Source: a virus. Taken from it: DNA of 51,276 bases. Below, in pieces: positions 30,305 through 37,922 of the stretch (positions are counted from its first letter, which is position 1; every line of letters begins with the position of its first letter). Under the pieces are notes generated by a model. That model made no database searches. It saw only the letters and a program-made list of their open reading frames with translations, and was not told the DNA's origin. The translations under genes were made by a program, and so were the position numbers. The stretch spans positions 1 to 51,276 of the IMG/VR virus record IMGVR_UViG_3300025000_000143, one strand, 5' to 3'.

Positions 30305-31649
30305 TCGCCGCCTCGCTTTCCTGAACCGCCCCGTCCTCAATAATTACGCCGAGTTCGCCGGGATTCCCCACACGCTCGATCAATAGCTGATAGCCTCTCT
30401 CGGAAGCCATGTTCTGAATAGCAAGGAAGTTCTTGTCGTCAAGCAGGCTGCCGTCCGAAATGCGAATGACTTTGAGCGTCGGGTTCATCGCCATTGCAAT
30501 GCTCATAGCGATTCGGATTCGCTCCTCTGAGGAACACTGGCCGAATGGGATACCATTGAACGTAACTCCTGAGTCGTCGAAGCCCAAACCGTCAATCGGG
30601 AAGATAGCAGACTTGATCGCGTTCGACTTCTGGCTGTCGAGAGCTTCGAGCTTCGAGGTCAACGCCTTGGTTTCTGTCTCGACTCTGTCTCTGTCGGCAA
30701 CAAGAGACTGACGCTGTTTCTTCGCGCGTACCTTCGCGTTGATCGATTCGACTTCGGAGAGTCGAGTCTGGAAGATGCTCATGTCGGGGTCAACCAGAGC
30801 GGCGACAGATTCGGAGAGTTTTGAGTATTCTTCTTTGAGTGTTTTGGCTTTGGACTGCTCTTCGGCCTGTCCGGAAGTCAACTCTTTTAAATCGCGCTGC
30901 AGTGATGCAATATGCTCTTGAATGCTCTCGATCTTCTTGGAGTCCTGTATGACGTTCATCTCTGCGATTCGAGCAGACCGCTCCGCTTCATTGACCGCCA
31001 TTCTCTGCCTGTCGTTCGCCTCCTTGACCTGCTGGGCCTGGTTCATATCGGCCAGTACATCAGAAGATGCAATCTCTGCGTCCGGTGCTTCGATCTCCGG
31101 TATGCTCTTGAGAGTGTTGTTCAGCCTGGTAAGCTCGCGGTTCACGTCCGTTCGCTCTGCATAGACCATGTTCCGTTCGTCTTGCCATTTATCGAGATCG
31201 ATACCGATATCCACGAGAGACAGGAGAATTCCTTTTTGTTCTGCTCCTTTTATACGTGAGAACTCGAGCGGGTCAAATAATGGGCCCATCAGTGTATTGA
31301 GCATCCCTTGAGGGCTGGTGTAATTTGCTCCGTCGGCAGTACGCACCTTGAGATACGATTTCTCGTCGCTGGTCCAATTCCGCGTGACGATCAAATCACC
31401 AAGATTCAGCGTGATACATGCTGACGTCTCACCTTCGCGGATTGGCTTGCTGATATGCAGGTCCTTCATCACGTCCGGACCACCGAGAGCCACCCAAATG
31501 GCATCCAAGATGCTTGACTTCCCGCTTTCGTTCTCGCCTCCGAGTATCAGGTGATCGCCGTTCAAAGCAAGGTTTACGGCTCGAATTCTCTTAAAATTTT
31601 CAGCCTCAAGACCGATAATGCGCATAGTTCTTTTCGCTTCTGCTGCCAC
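30297..31649 (-). CDS. SMC/RecF-like ATPase
   Basis: 450 aa from GTG with AAAGGAG 10 nt upstream. Walker A is GGENESGKSS (about 37-46), preceded by RIIGLEAENFKRI, the RecF/SbcC-type opening strand. The middle is a long coiled coil (about residues 180-330). Near the C-terminus are GQCSSEERIRIAMSIAMA (ABC-signature region) and LKVIRISDGSLLDDKN (Walker B/D-loop-like). DNA-end or single-strand binding role in recombination, next to the RecE-like exonuclease, is likely. Confidence 0.8.
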   Translation of the reverse strand: MAAEAKRTMRIIGLEAENFKRIRAVNLALNGDHLILGGENESGKSSILDAIWVALGGPDVMKDLHISKPIREGETSACITLNLGDLIVTRNWTSDEKSYLKVRTADGANYTSPQGMLNTLMGPLFDPLEFSRIKGAEQKGILLSLVDIGIDLDKWQDERNMVYAERTDVNRELTRLNNTLKSIPEIEAPDAEIASSDVLADMNQAQQVKEANDRQRMAVNEAERSARIAEMNVIQDSKKIESIQEHIASLQRDLKELTSGQAEEQSKAKTLKEEYSKLSESVAALVDPDMSIFQTRLSEVESINAKVRAKKQRQSLVADRDRVETETKALTSKLEALDSQKSNAIKSAIFPIDGLGFDDSGVTFNGIPFGQCSSEERIRIAMSIAMAMNPTLKVIRISDGSLLDDKNFLAIQNMASERGYQLLIERVGNPGELGVIIEDGAVQESEAANA

Positions 31650-31685
31650 GTTTATAGTTCTCCTTTTCCGTTCGCGTTCTTATTC

Positions 31686-31877
31686 TCAGGAGGTTTGATT
31701 CTTTCGCTTCTCAATACAAGCTGGACAGAAATGTTCAGTCTTAGAACTTGTCATCGAGTCCTCCGCGTCATACCGGCTGGTTTCAACCTTTATCCAGCCG
31801 GCGGGTATCGGCTGCGTCCCTTTTGCGGTAGCAGCCGAACAACCCATACCGTCACACAAGATCGTGTTCACTTCCAT
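31686..31877 (-). CDS. Zinc-binding mini-protein (63 aa)
   Basis: MEVNTILCDGMGCSAATAKG at the start and HFCPACIEKRK at the end give Cys pairs for one zinc site. Shares a 1-nt overlap with the preceding stop. Typical small metal-binding accessory protein of a recombination operon; function unknown. Confidence 0.6.
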   Translation of the reverse strand: MEVNTILCDGMGCSAATAKGTQPIPAGWIKVETSRYDAEDSMTSSKTEHFCPACIEKRKNQTS

Positions 31878-32830
31878 CAGGAAGCGGACTCTTTCGGCAT
31901 GAAGAGCTTCTTGCAGTCGTTACACCGATTCTCAGGCCGTCCGAGGAATCGAACAGTGAAGTTGCTTGATGCACAGTTCGGACAGATTTCCCCGTCCGTA
32001 AGACCGGCTGCCTTGGCCTCTTCAAACTCCCTCGCCCTCGCATTGACCACTGCCCGTTCTTCCACGCTCATCTCGGAGTAAGGTCTTTCGGGCTCGGAGT
32101 CGGTTTCGGGGCCATTGTCAAAGGGGTCGTCATTCTCGTCGACGACTGCGACGGCTGATTCTTCCGCCTCGCCTGCCGTGAGGTCGTCTGCCGCTTGAGG
32201 TTCGTCCTGATCGAGCAGGTTTTCGACGATGAACGTGTGAGGAGTGCAGTCAATCTCTGCCGCTTCGCAATCCGCGATTCTCGTGGCTTCAATCTCTGAA
32301 AGAGAATCCATGTAAATCTCTGCTTCGCCCTGAGTGCTGAATCTCTCTGGCATCAATTCGCGGAAGGCTTCGGGATCTACCTTGAAAACGCCAAACGGTT
32401 TCTGAGACTGTTCTTCTGCTATGAATTCAGGGGTCAGTTCGTCTACGCGGTACCGCAATTCTCTGTTGTCGGAAGAGAGTCTTTCCATTTCGAGAACTGC
32501 GTTCTCTCTGGCTGTGTATCGCTCTTCGAGAAGAGTTTCGCCATCGTCTGGAAACTCTGGATTCGATTCAAAGATTCCGAAGATGCCCGTGCCTTGCGGA
32601 AGCATCGGAAGTGTTCTCTGGCTTGATCCCCCTAGTTTTGGGGTAGAATTAAATAAATCTTGTTGAAGTCGACAGATGCTGAGCTCGACTTCTTCGAGTT
32701 CCGAGAGCGAAGCGAGTTCCGGCAGTTTATCTCCGTTGTCGCCGGACATCGGGATTTCAAAGACCAGCTTCATCTTGCCTTTGTCGAACCCGCCAGTCTT
32801 TAGCTTTCCTATTAGAACTGTTGCGAACAT
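31877..32830 (-). CDS. Recombination-operon protein with C-terminal zinc finger (317 aa)
   Basis: The ATG giving MFATVLIGKLKTGGFDKG is preferred over an upstream start 13 codons earlier because an AAAGGGG ribosome-binding site precedes it. Two similar segments follow: GIFGIFESNPEFPDDG and FGVFKVDPEAFREL, perhaps a duplicated small domain, then a very acidic linker (DENDDPFDNGPETDSE). The end has CPNCASSNF and CNDCKKLF, a zinc ribbon. It might be a single-strand-binding or annealing partner; unproven. Confidence 0.6.
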   Translation of the reverse strand: MFATVLIGKLKTGGFDKGKMKLVFEIPMSGDNGDKLPELASLSELEEVELSICRLQQDLFNSTPKLGGSSQRTLPMLPQGTGIFGIFESNPEFPDDGETLLEERYTARENAVLEMERLSSDNRELRYRVDELTPEFIAEEQSQKPFGVFKVDPEAFRELMPERFSTQGEAEIYMDSLSEIEATRIADCEAAEIDCTPHTFIVENLLDQDEPQAADDLTAGEAEESAVAVVDENDDPFDNGPETDSEPERPYSEMSVEERAVVNARAREFEEAKAAGLTDGEICPNCASSNFTVRFLGRPENRCNDCKKLFMPKESAS

Positions 32831-32881
32831 GTACTTTGCGCCCCTTTCCTGTATTTGCGTTGAGTCCATGGCTGTTTTAGT

Positions 32882-32915
32882 GGCCGGGTCGCCGCTTCTT
32901 CTTCAACGCCCGGCC
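32882..32915. repeat. 7-bp inverted repeat upstream of the 317-aa gene
   Basis: GGCCGGG (32882-32888) and CCCGGCC (32909-32915), a GC-rich hairpin in the 170-nt gap before the gene starting at 32830. Attenuator or operator candidate. I see no clear gene in the gap; a 37-codon frame crosses it but lacks support. Confidence 0.4.
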
Positions 32916-32999
32916 TTTGTACCACAACTGCTAGTAGGTTTGTTACAAATCCTTTCTGTTGTATTTGGGGTGGTCCGGTTCTGACCCGGATCCTGCGTA

Positions 33000-33134
33000 C
33001 TACATGGCTTTCGCCGTATCGGTCATGTGCCGAAGCCTCATTAGCAGGTCTACTCCGTCTAGCGTGTCACCATCCACGCCGCCGCCCCATGTTGAAAGGA
33101 TGTCCCGGACTGGGGTCGTCGAAGTGGCGTTCAA
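33000..33134 (-). CDS. Small protein (44 aa), start uncertain
   Basis: From a TTG codon the frame reads MNATSTTPVRDILSTWGGGV and ends MTDTAKAM, with protein-like composition. The ribosome-binding site is weak, and the frame is open upstream to the stop of a membrane mini-protein at 33162, so a non-standard start there is possible. No family. Confidence 0.45.
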   Translation of the reverse strand: MNATSTTPVRDILSTWGGGVDGDTLDGVDLLMRLRHMTDTAKAM

Positions 33135-33161
33135 CTTACCCAGGCCGGGAAACCAAATCTA

Positions 33162-33281
33162 CTACCTAAATTGCCTTGCAATCCAAAGCCCCCACCCGAA
33201 CCAAAACCATGCGGACAGGACGATACCCGCTGCTATGTTGGTGATCCATTTTTGAAGATGGCCCTGCCGCCTACTCTTCAC
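33162..33281 (-). CDS. Membrane mini-protein (39 aa)
   Basis: GTG start with GGGAGGG upstream. Single hydrophobic helix (WITNIAAGIVLSAWFWFGWG) after a basic N-terminus (MKSRRQGHLQK). The start overlaps the upstream membrane mini-gene by 11 nt. Function unknown. Confidence 0.5.
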   Translation of the reverse strand: MKSRRQGHLQKWITNIAAGIVLSAWFWFGWGLWIARQFR

Positions 33282-33402
33282 TGCAATTTCCCTCCCTGCT
33301 CCGATCCTCGAATGCCGCTGAAATGATCGGCCCGAACACAAGCCCGCCAACGAAAAGGACGATTGAGCATCCGACGATAAGCCCTGCAATGAAATGTTGC
33401 AT
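33271..33402 (-). CDS. Membrane mini-protein (43 aa)
   Basis: ATG with GGGAGG 7 nt upstream. MQHFIAGLIVGCSIVLFVGG opens a single-span helix, followed by an acidic C-terminus (FEDRSREGNCSEE). A 16-bp palindrome-containing sequence lies just upstream (33419-33434). Function unknown; tandem with another membrane mini-protein. Confidence 0.55.
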   Translation of the reverse strand: MQHFIAGLIVGCSIVLFVGGLVFGPIISAAFEDRSREGNCSEE

Positions 33403-33418
33403 TTCCAATCCCTCCCAG

Positions 33419-33434
33419 ATATTCCGCGTGGAAT
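33419..33434. promoter_or_regulatory. ATTCC-GCGT-GGAAT palindrome
   Basis: ATTCC and GGAAT arms flank GCGT immediately upstream of the ribosome-binding site at 33402. A 15-bp core (ATATTCCGCGTGGAA) recurs in inverted orientation upstream of the lysis genes (40912-40926). A shared operator is possible; the exact match could also arise by chance in 51 kb. Confidence 0.35.
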
Positions 33435-33442
33435 AATCACGC

Positions 33443-34342
33443 CTAGATTTCCTTTGGCGCATCAACCACAAGCAGTACCGTGTTCACGCCCGTTCCGGAC
33501 TCCTTGAAAGTGCCCTCGTCCAGTTTCTCAAACTCTCCGCCTAGTGATTCGATGCGCGCCCTAAATGCCTGCGCTTTCTTGGTCTGCGAGAACATCACAC
33601 CTGCGCTCATCACGCTTACTAGGCGACCTCCAGGAGCAAGCCAATCCAGCATGTGGTTAACATGGTCAATGTCCTGCTGGCGAGTGAATGGCGGGTTGGC
33701 TACGATTCGATCAAAACGAGGACTTGGCCATGTATCCAAGAAGTTCGTGCAGAACACATCTAATGCTGGTATTGCTTGAAGCTCGGGTATGTGCTTTTCG
33801 TCAAGTTCTACCATCGTCAACAGCGGATAGTCCCATTTTCTCGCAATGGCCATTGCTATCGCCCCGTTGCCAGCGCTCGGTTCAAGCACTGTCATACCTT
33901 CTTGGATATCTGCTATCATCACCATACGCTCTGCCAATTCAGTCGGTGTCGGGTAAAACTGAAACTCCTTAATCCTGTCAACCACTTCACCCGTGAGCAT
34001 GACGCTGTCAACGAGATCGGCGGGCGATACTTCAAACTTATGACCCCTTGCGTGCCTGCTCCACTTTCCGCCCATGCACTCAAGCACCTTGTTGACTGCG
34101 GTGTATGTCGATCGGTCTAACTGTCCTGGTGGAAGTTTGAGAACATTACCTTCTACCTCGCAACCACTCAAAATGCTCATGACGTTTTCTTGGATTTTCA
34201 CTTTTTTCATCTCCTCCTTGGGTTGCACTTCTCTGCCGATTTCCGCTATGACTGCCCCTGCTAGCTTTACCGGATCGTCGTCTGGTAGCAAAGGTAGATA
34301 GTCACGCCTCATGTCATACCAATCGTCGTATGCGTCACTCAT
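33443..34342 (-). CDS. Adenine-specific DNA methyltransferase (NPPF)
   Basis: 299 aa. The SAM-binding motif VLEPSAGNGAIA is followed by NPPF (residues 216-219), the catalytic motif of N6-adenine methyltransferases in the gamma/RlmJ-like order. The C-terminus is compact with no separate recognition domain, so the target may be short. The N-terminal 80 residues are unrelated and may aid specificity. Overlaps the next gene upstream by 4 nt. Modifies phage or host DNA. Confidence 0.85.
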   Translation of the reverse strand: MSDAYDDWYDMRRDYLPLLPDDDPVKLAGAVIAEIGREVQPKEEMKKVKIQENVMSILSGCEVEGNVLKLPPGQLDRSTYTAVNKVLECMGGKWSRHARGHKFEVSPADLVDSVMLTGEVVDRIKEFQFYPTPTELAERMVMIADIQEGMTVLEPSAGNGAIAMAIARKWDYPLLTMVELDEKHIPELQAIPALDVFCTNFLDTWPSPRFDRIVANPPFTRQQDIDHVNHMLDWLAPGGRLVSVMSAGVMFSQTKKAQAFRARIESLGGEFEKLDEGTFKESGTGVNTVLLVVDAPKEI

Positions 34343-34542
34343 GGCTTGAGTCCGATCTTCTCTCCATGAGCCCTGAACGAATCAATCACTTCTGCGAGCC
34401 CCTCCGGATCAGCGTGGTGAGTGACATCCACAATGAGATCAACGAGTGTCGCTGTCTCTCGCTCTACATAGTCAGCAACCGTATCTGTCTCAAGTGTCAC
34501 CGCCGCGCCGGTGATCGGGTCGATGTATGTGCTCTCTATCAT
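34339..34542 (-). CDS. Small acidic protein (67 aa)
   Basis: MIESTYIDPITGAAVTLETD opening; acidic, with a helix near the C-terminus (AEVIDSFRAHGEKIG). GAGGAG lies upstream and it overlaps the methyltransferase by 4 nt. No family. Confidence 0.6.
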   Translation of the reverse strand: MIESTYIDPITGAAVTLETDTVADYVERETATLVDLIVDVTHHADPEGLAEVIDSFRAHGEKIGLKP

Positions 34543-34606
34543 GATTTTTCGCTCCTCTATGCTGTTTTTGGAGCCCCCTGTGTGTCCTCGGTCTGTGCCG
34601 AGTTGA

Positions 34607-34906
34607 TTACTGCGTCAATTCTGCCAACTCATGCTCTATCGATTTCAATTGCATGTTCAGTTCGGCAATGCGGATCTTCTTTGCATACTCCTCCGGATCG
34701 GGCATCGATCCAGCCTTCTCCCCCTGCATCAGCGATTCAAAAGCCGCCCTCGGGACGATCCGCCTGTCACCGACTTCCACGCACGGGAGTTGTTTTTTCG
34801 CAATCGCCTTGTATACCGTGTCCCTCGAACAGTCGAGGCGGTCTGCGATTTCGGCGATTGGGATGTATTCGGTTTGTTTGGTTGGGACTTGTTCGGTTTG
34901 CGACAT
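34607..34906 (-). CDS. HTH_17/excisionase-like DNA-binding protein (99 aa)
   Basis: IPIAEIADRLDCSRDTVYKA is a MerR/HTH_17-type winged helix, followed by CVEVGDRRIVPRAAF, its usual beta wing. The C-terminal half is a helical tail. Family members include phage excisionases (Xis), so it may reverse integration; proximity to the immunity region fits. The ATG shares a TGATG junction with the upstream stop. Confidence 0.65.
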   Translation of the reverse strand: MSQTEQVPTKQTEYIPIAEIADRLDCSRDTVYKAIAKKQLPCVEVGDRRIVPRAAFESLMQGEKAGSMPDPEEYAKKIRIAELNMQLKSIEHELAELTQ

Positions 34907-35214
34907 CACCGGCCTCCCTGGATGCTGCGAATCTTGTCTACTAGATGTTCTTGGAGTTTGATGTTCTGCCTGATTTCCTCGCTGATCTCCGGCATCGTGT
35001 AGAGTGGTTCGAATTCACCGCGAAAGTATTTCATCTGAACCCTCTCAGTTCGCGGATAAAAAAGTACCTCGGTATTCAACCTGTCGAGAGTCTTGATGCA
35101 CGATTTCAGGATCTTGATTGACGCTGTTTCGTTTGCTTGAGATTTGATCGACTCTCTAATGTCGGCTGGGTTCTTTTGGGCTTGCTTATTTGGCATGTTG
35201 TTTTCCGTGTTCAT
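34906..35214 (-). CDS. Hypothetical protein (102 aa)
   Basis: Charged, mostly helical protein (ASIKILKSCIKTLDRLNTEV), with an aromatic-rich middle (VQMKYFRGEFEPLYTMP). No domain recognised. Second gene of the early operon; GAGGCAGG lies upstream. Coupled to the HTH_17 gene. Confidence 0.6.
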   Translation of the reverse strand: MNTENNMPNKQAQKNPADIRESIKSQANETASIKILKSCIKTLDRLNTEVLFYPRTERVQMKYFRGEFEPLYTMPEISEEIRQNIKLQEHLVDKIRSIQGGR

Positions 35215-35268
35215 TTTCCTGCCTCTAAAATTGGGAATACTAAAGAAACTCTTGTGTTCAGCCGATAT

Positions 35269-35475
35269 TTAGGCTGCAGGGTCGAGATCGGGAGCGGGCT
35301 TCTTTGGTACGAGACGCCGATCCGTTTCTAATTCGTAGCCCAATCTTTGGACTCGGCTGTAGAGAGTGTCGTATGAAATATTCATATCACCAGCAGCCTG
35401 TCTTAGAGACATTCCGCTCTGCAATCGCTCGTTTACTTTGTTTAGAAATTCGATGTCTTCAGAACTAATACTCAT
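35269..35475 (-). CDS. Cro-like HTH regulator, first early gene (68 aa)
   Basis: The HTH is SLRQAAGDMNISYDTLYSRV, a resolvase or psq-like helix-turn-helix. GGAGGTG lies 7 nt upstream of the ATG. It is the first gene from the early minus-strand promoter, divergent from the CI-like repressor gene, the position of cro. Likely binds the same 18-bp operators to favour lytic growth. Confidence 0.7.
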   Translation of the reverse strand: MSISSEDIEFLNKVNERLQSGMSLRQAAGDMNISYDTLYSRVQRLGYELETDRRLVPKKPAPDLDPAA

Positions 35476-35493
35476 TCGGTTTCACCTCCGTTG

Positions 35494-35587
35494 TTGACTC
35501 AATTTGAGTTGACAATAGAAGTGTAGCACGCAACTCAAATTGAGTCAAGGGGTATTTCAATAAATATTTGCATTATTTTGAGTCAAG
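35494..35587. promoter_or_regulatory. Repressor operators O1, O2 and half-site O3
   Basis: O1 TTGACTCAATTTGAGTTG (35494-35511) and O2 CAACTCAAATTGAGTCAA (35531-35548) are exact inverted copies of each other and each is near-palindromic (ACTCAA/TTGAGT). O3 TTTTGAGTCAAG (35576-35587) holds a matching half. O1 and O2 lie around the minus-strand promoter. Confidence 0.75.
35520..35548 (-). promoter_or_regulatory. Early (PR-type) promoter on the minus strand
   Basis: TTGACT (-35, complement of 35543-35548) and TACACT (-10, complement of 35520-35525) with a 17-nt spacer. The -35 box is embedded in O2 and the start region abuts O1, so repressor binding would block the early operon. Confidence 0.65.
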
Positions 35588-35612
35588 AGATTAAAATGAT
35601 CACGAGGTACCA

Positions 35613-36071
35613 ATGTCACGTGTAAATGAAGAGTTTGGGAAGGCTGTACAGGAGAAGTTGCAAAAGCGTGGATGGTCTCACCAACGCGCATGGATAAATA
35701 CAACTATCCCTGGGGCTACCATTGGCAGGATGGCACTTGGGCTTGTGCCAGGAGAAGACCATATCATCAAATGGGCAAAAGCTCTCGGTGAAAACATCAA
35801 TTATTGGTTGCAACTCGCTGGCTATGATCCTATCCCCGAAGAATTAATTTGCGAACGTGGAACAATACCCACAGAGACACAACAAGCAATCGAGAGAGCA
35901 CCAACTAAGGAAGATAAGATTAAAATCGCATTCGCCTTCGTCCGCGCAGATAAAACTATCAGGTTCGGTGCGTCCGACATGGGAAAGTACCCTATTCAGG
36001 CTAAACTAGACATGGTGCGCATGTATGAACGCTACCGAAACATAGAATTACTTCCTCCCGATATCATCTAA
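35613..36071 (+). CDS. CI-like HTH repressor (152 aa)
   Basis: N-terminal 75 residues form an HTH: FGKAVQEKLQKRGWSHQRAW, then PGATIGRMALGLVPGEDHI. The C-terminal half is short and lacks the LexA-type peptidase, so it is not self-cleaving. GAGGT precedes the ATG. Divergent from the Cro-like gene across the operators and followed by an ImmA-like gene, it is the probable lysogeny repressor; induction may use ImmA-type inactivation. Confidence 0.75.
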   Translation: MSRVNEEFGKAVQEKLQKRGWSHQRAWINTTIPGATIGRMALGLVPGEDHIIKWAKALGENINYWLQLAGYDPIPEELICERGTIPTETQQAIERAPTKEDKIKIAFAFVRADKTIRFGASDMGKYPIQAKLDMVRMYERYRNIELLPPDII

Positions 36072-36084
36072 CAGGGGCGTACTA

Positions 36085-36645
36085 ATGCAAGATCCTCTTG
36101 TTCTCACAGCCGCGGAACTGGACGGCTTGATTGGTAAGTTTTTACGCAGATATTCGTTTGTTGACCATAGAAATATTCAGGTGTTCGCCGAACGTCTCGC
36201 TCATCATCTAGGCATGACTGCGGTGCCCAGAAACCCTTTTACCTTGCTCCCGGAACATTTAGGCATAAAACTCCACAGACAACTCCTCCCGCGTGGAAAA
36301 CGCGCACAGTGGATGCGGCAGGACAACATATATCTAATCGAATACAACGACCACATGGGACACGATCAGTTAGCACTGGGACTCTGGCATGAGTTTTTTG
36401 AAATCATTGCGTGTCACCCGTGGTTTCCGTCGAGGCTTGGATCTGATCTTGAATGCGAACTCGCATGGCAATTCGCCGATCACATGACCATGCCTGAGCG
36501 CGTGTTCAAGTCGATCTGCAAAGAAGTTGGACATCCTGAAGAGGATAAAGCCGATGTGTTGGCTAATCGTTTTGGCGTGAGTCTGGCAGGTGCTAGGAAA
36601 CGATTAAAAGGATTGGGTTTGGAGCATCACGACAAGGCAAGATAG
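36085..36645 (+). CDS. ImmA/IrrE-like (M78) protein with altered HExxH
   Basis: 186 aa. The region GLWHEFFEIIACHPWF is the M78 zinc-site equivalent, reading His102-Glu103-x-x-Glu106 rather than HExxH. The downstream CELAWQFADHMTMPERVF segment matches the family's conserved FAxxLLMP part. In ICEBs1-type switches ImmA cleaves the repressor; here the second zinc His is replaced by Glu, so activity is doubtful, or His111 could serve instead. 13 nt after the repressor gene. Confidence 0.75.
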   Translation: MQDPLVLTAAELDGLIGKFLRRYSFVDHRNIQVFAERLAHHLGMTAVPRNPFTLLPEHLGIKLHRQLLPRGKRAQWMRQDNIYLIEYNDHMGHDQLALGLWHEFFEIIACHPWFPSRLGSDLECELAWQFADHMTMPERVFKSICKEVGHPEEDKADVLANRFGVSLAGARKRLKGLGLEHHDKAR

Positions 36646-36711
36646 ACCTTGGTACGCAAGACAGGTAACACCGGGCGTATGCTCGTCGCATAATAGTTAA
36701 GGGAGGATTGT

Positions 36712-37275
36712 ATGGACAAAGAAGATAGATGGTCTTCGATTGTGATGTTGTTTACCTATTTTGTTATGTTGTGCGGTGTCGTAATGACCGTATGGCTTAC
36801 TTACGGAACTATTAGGTATGGATTGACTTGGTTTATCGAGACGGGTTATCGCCTGGCCCAAATAATAGCCGGTTATACATTTTGGATTAACATATTAATA
36901 GCATTGCCTATGGTCGTATTCTCACGCACAAGAATAGTGGCCGCTGCTATCTTTTTGTACAGTTCGTATATATTCGGATATAACCTTGCCCTTTTATCCA
37001 TAATAACCACCTATGTTTTTTGGTCATGGATCGGAGTTATCATGGGCATATTTTTCGCTGGAGTAGGTATAGTATTCACGGCATTTGCAGCAGCATTACT
37101 TAATCGCAATTGGGGCATGCTCGGCAATTTATGCATAGGATTATTGCTAACATATGGAACGAAGACCCTCTGCGCAATACTGATAAACATGGGAAAGAAA
37201 GAAGATCTCGCGAAGATGGTGGCAGGAGTCAGAGAAGATCAAGAGATTAAACAGAAAATGCAGTTGAATAAGTAA
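36712..37275 (+). CDS. Multi-pass membrane protein (187 aa)
   Basis: Four to five hydrophobic helices are visible (for example IVMLFTYFVMLCGVVMTVWL and WIGVIMGIFFAGVGIVFTAF), with a charged cytoplasmic tail (KKEDLAKMVAGVREDQEIK). A GGGAGG ribosome-binding site lies upstream. Encoded in the lysogeny block, it may act in superinfection exclusion, but no homologue is recognised. The stretch is visibly AT-richer than the late genes. Confidence 0.65.
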   Translation: MDKEDRWSSIVMLFTYFVMLCGVVMTVWLTYGTIRYGLTWFIETGYRLAQIIAGYTFWINILIALPMVVFSRTRIVAAAIFLYSSYIFGYNLALLSIITTYVFWSWIGVIMGIFFAGVGIVFTAFAAALLNRNWGMLGNLCIGLLLTYGTKTLCAILINMGKKEDLAKMVAGVREDQEIKQKMQLNK

Positions 37276-37437
37276 CTTGAAATCACATCGAATGTAAGTG
37301 CAAACTGTCGAAACATGCCCTATATGTAACTCGGGCCAACATAATACCGGGTTTGTAGTTTTTATATGTAAGTTTCATTTACATAGCAACGGCATGCTTG
37401 CGATTCCGTAACCCAACAAGAAAAGGAGAACCGTTTC

Positions 37438-37788
37438 ATGCAACAGCGAAAACTCTATTACCTATTTGCGTTGATATTCCTAGTTCTCGCGTCCGGATGC
37501 ACTCATAAACAGGCGGCAAGCCAAGATCCTTCAGGGATAACGTTCACCGAACCAAAAGCAGATCAACCGGCAGCCAGCATGCCAGCCGAGCCAAAGGTAG
37601 ATGAGAGTGCGACGAGTGAGCCAACGGAGGCCAGTACGGATGCCCAAATTGTCTACACTACAAGAACGGGCGAATGCTACCACACGGACGGCTGTCGATC
37701 ATTAAGAAGAAGTAAGATCGAGACAACGGCGAGCGAAGCTAAGGAAAGAGGCTATCGAGCCTGCAGTGTGTGCAGCCCGCCAGAATGA
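37438..37788 (+). CDS. Lipoprotein with C-terminal Cys/His domain
   Basis: 116 aa. A signal peptide ends in lipobox LASGC (Cys21), predicting a membrane-anchored lipoprotein. A Pro/Glu/Ala-rich linker follows. The C-terminal 45 residues (VYTTRTGECYHTDGCRSLRR ... YRACSVCSPPE) match a Cys/His-containing domain often found at the ends of nucleases and secreted proteins. AAAAGGAG precedes the ATG. Probably a lysogenic-conversion or exclusion protein displayed on the membrane. Confidence 0.75.
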   Translation: MQQRKLYYLFALIFLVLASGCTHKQAASQDPSGITFTEPKADQPAASMPAEPKVDESATSEPTEASTDAQIVYTTRTGECYHTDGCRSLRRSKIETTASEAKERGYRACSVCSPPE

Positions 37789-37832
37789 AATAGCCCTAGA
37801 ATCCCCAAGAAATCATCCAACCCTACAACCAG

Positions 37833-37879
37833 TCACCCGCACACCCTAAAGGCCGATTCAGCCTCAAGTGTGCGGGTGA
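37833..37879 (+). repeat. 12-bp perfect inverted repeat upstream of int
   Basis: TCACCCGCACAC (37833-37844) and GTGTGCGGGTGA (37868-37879), with an inner AGGC/GCCT stem (37850-37853 and 37861-37864). No T-run follows. It sits between the lipoprotein gene and int: a terminator for the former, an operator, or an Int/Xis-control element. Confidence 0.55.
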
Positions 37880-37922
37880 GAGAATCAATCAGTTAGAAAG
37901 AGCAAGAGAGTAACACTACCAA

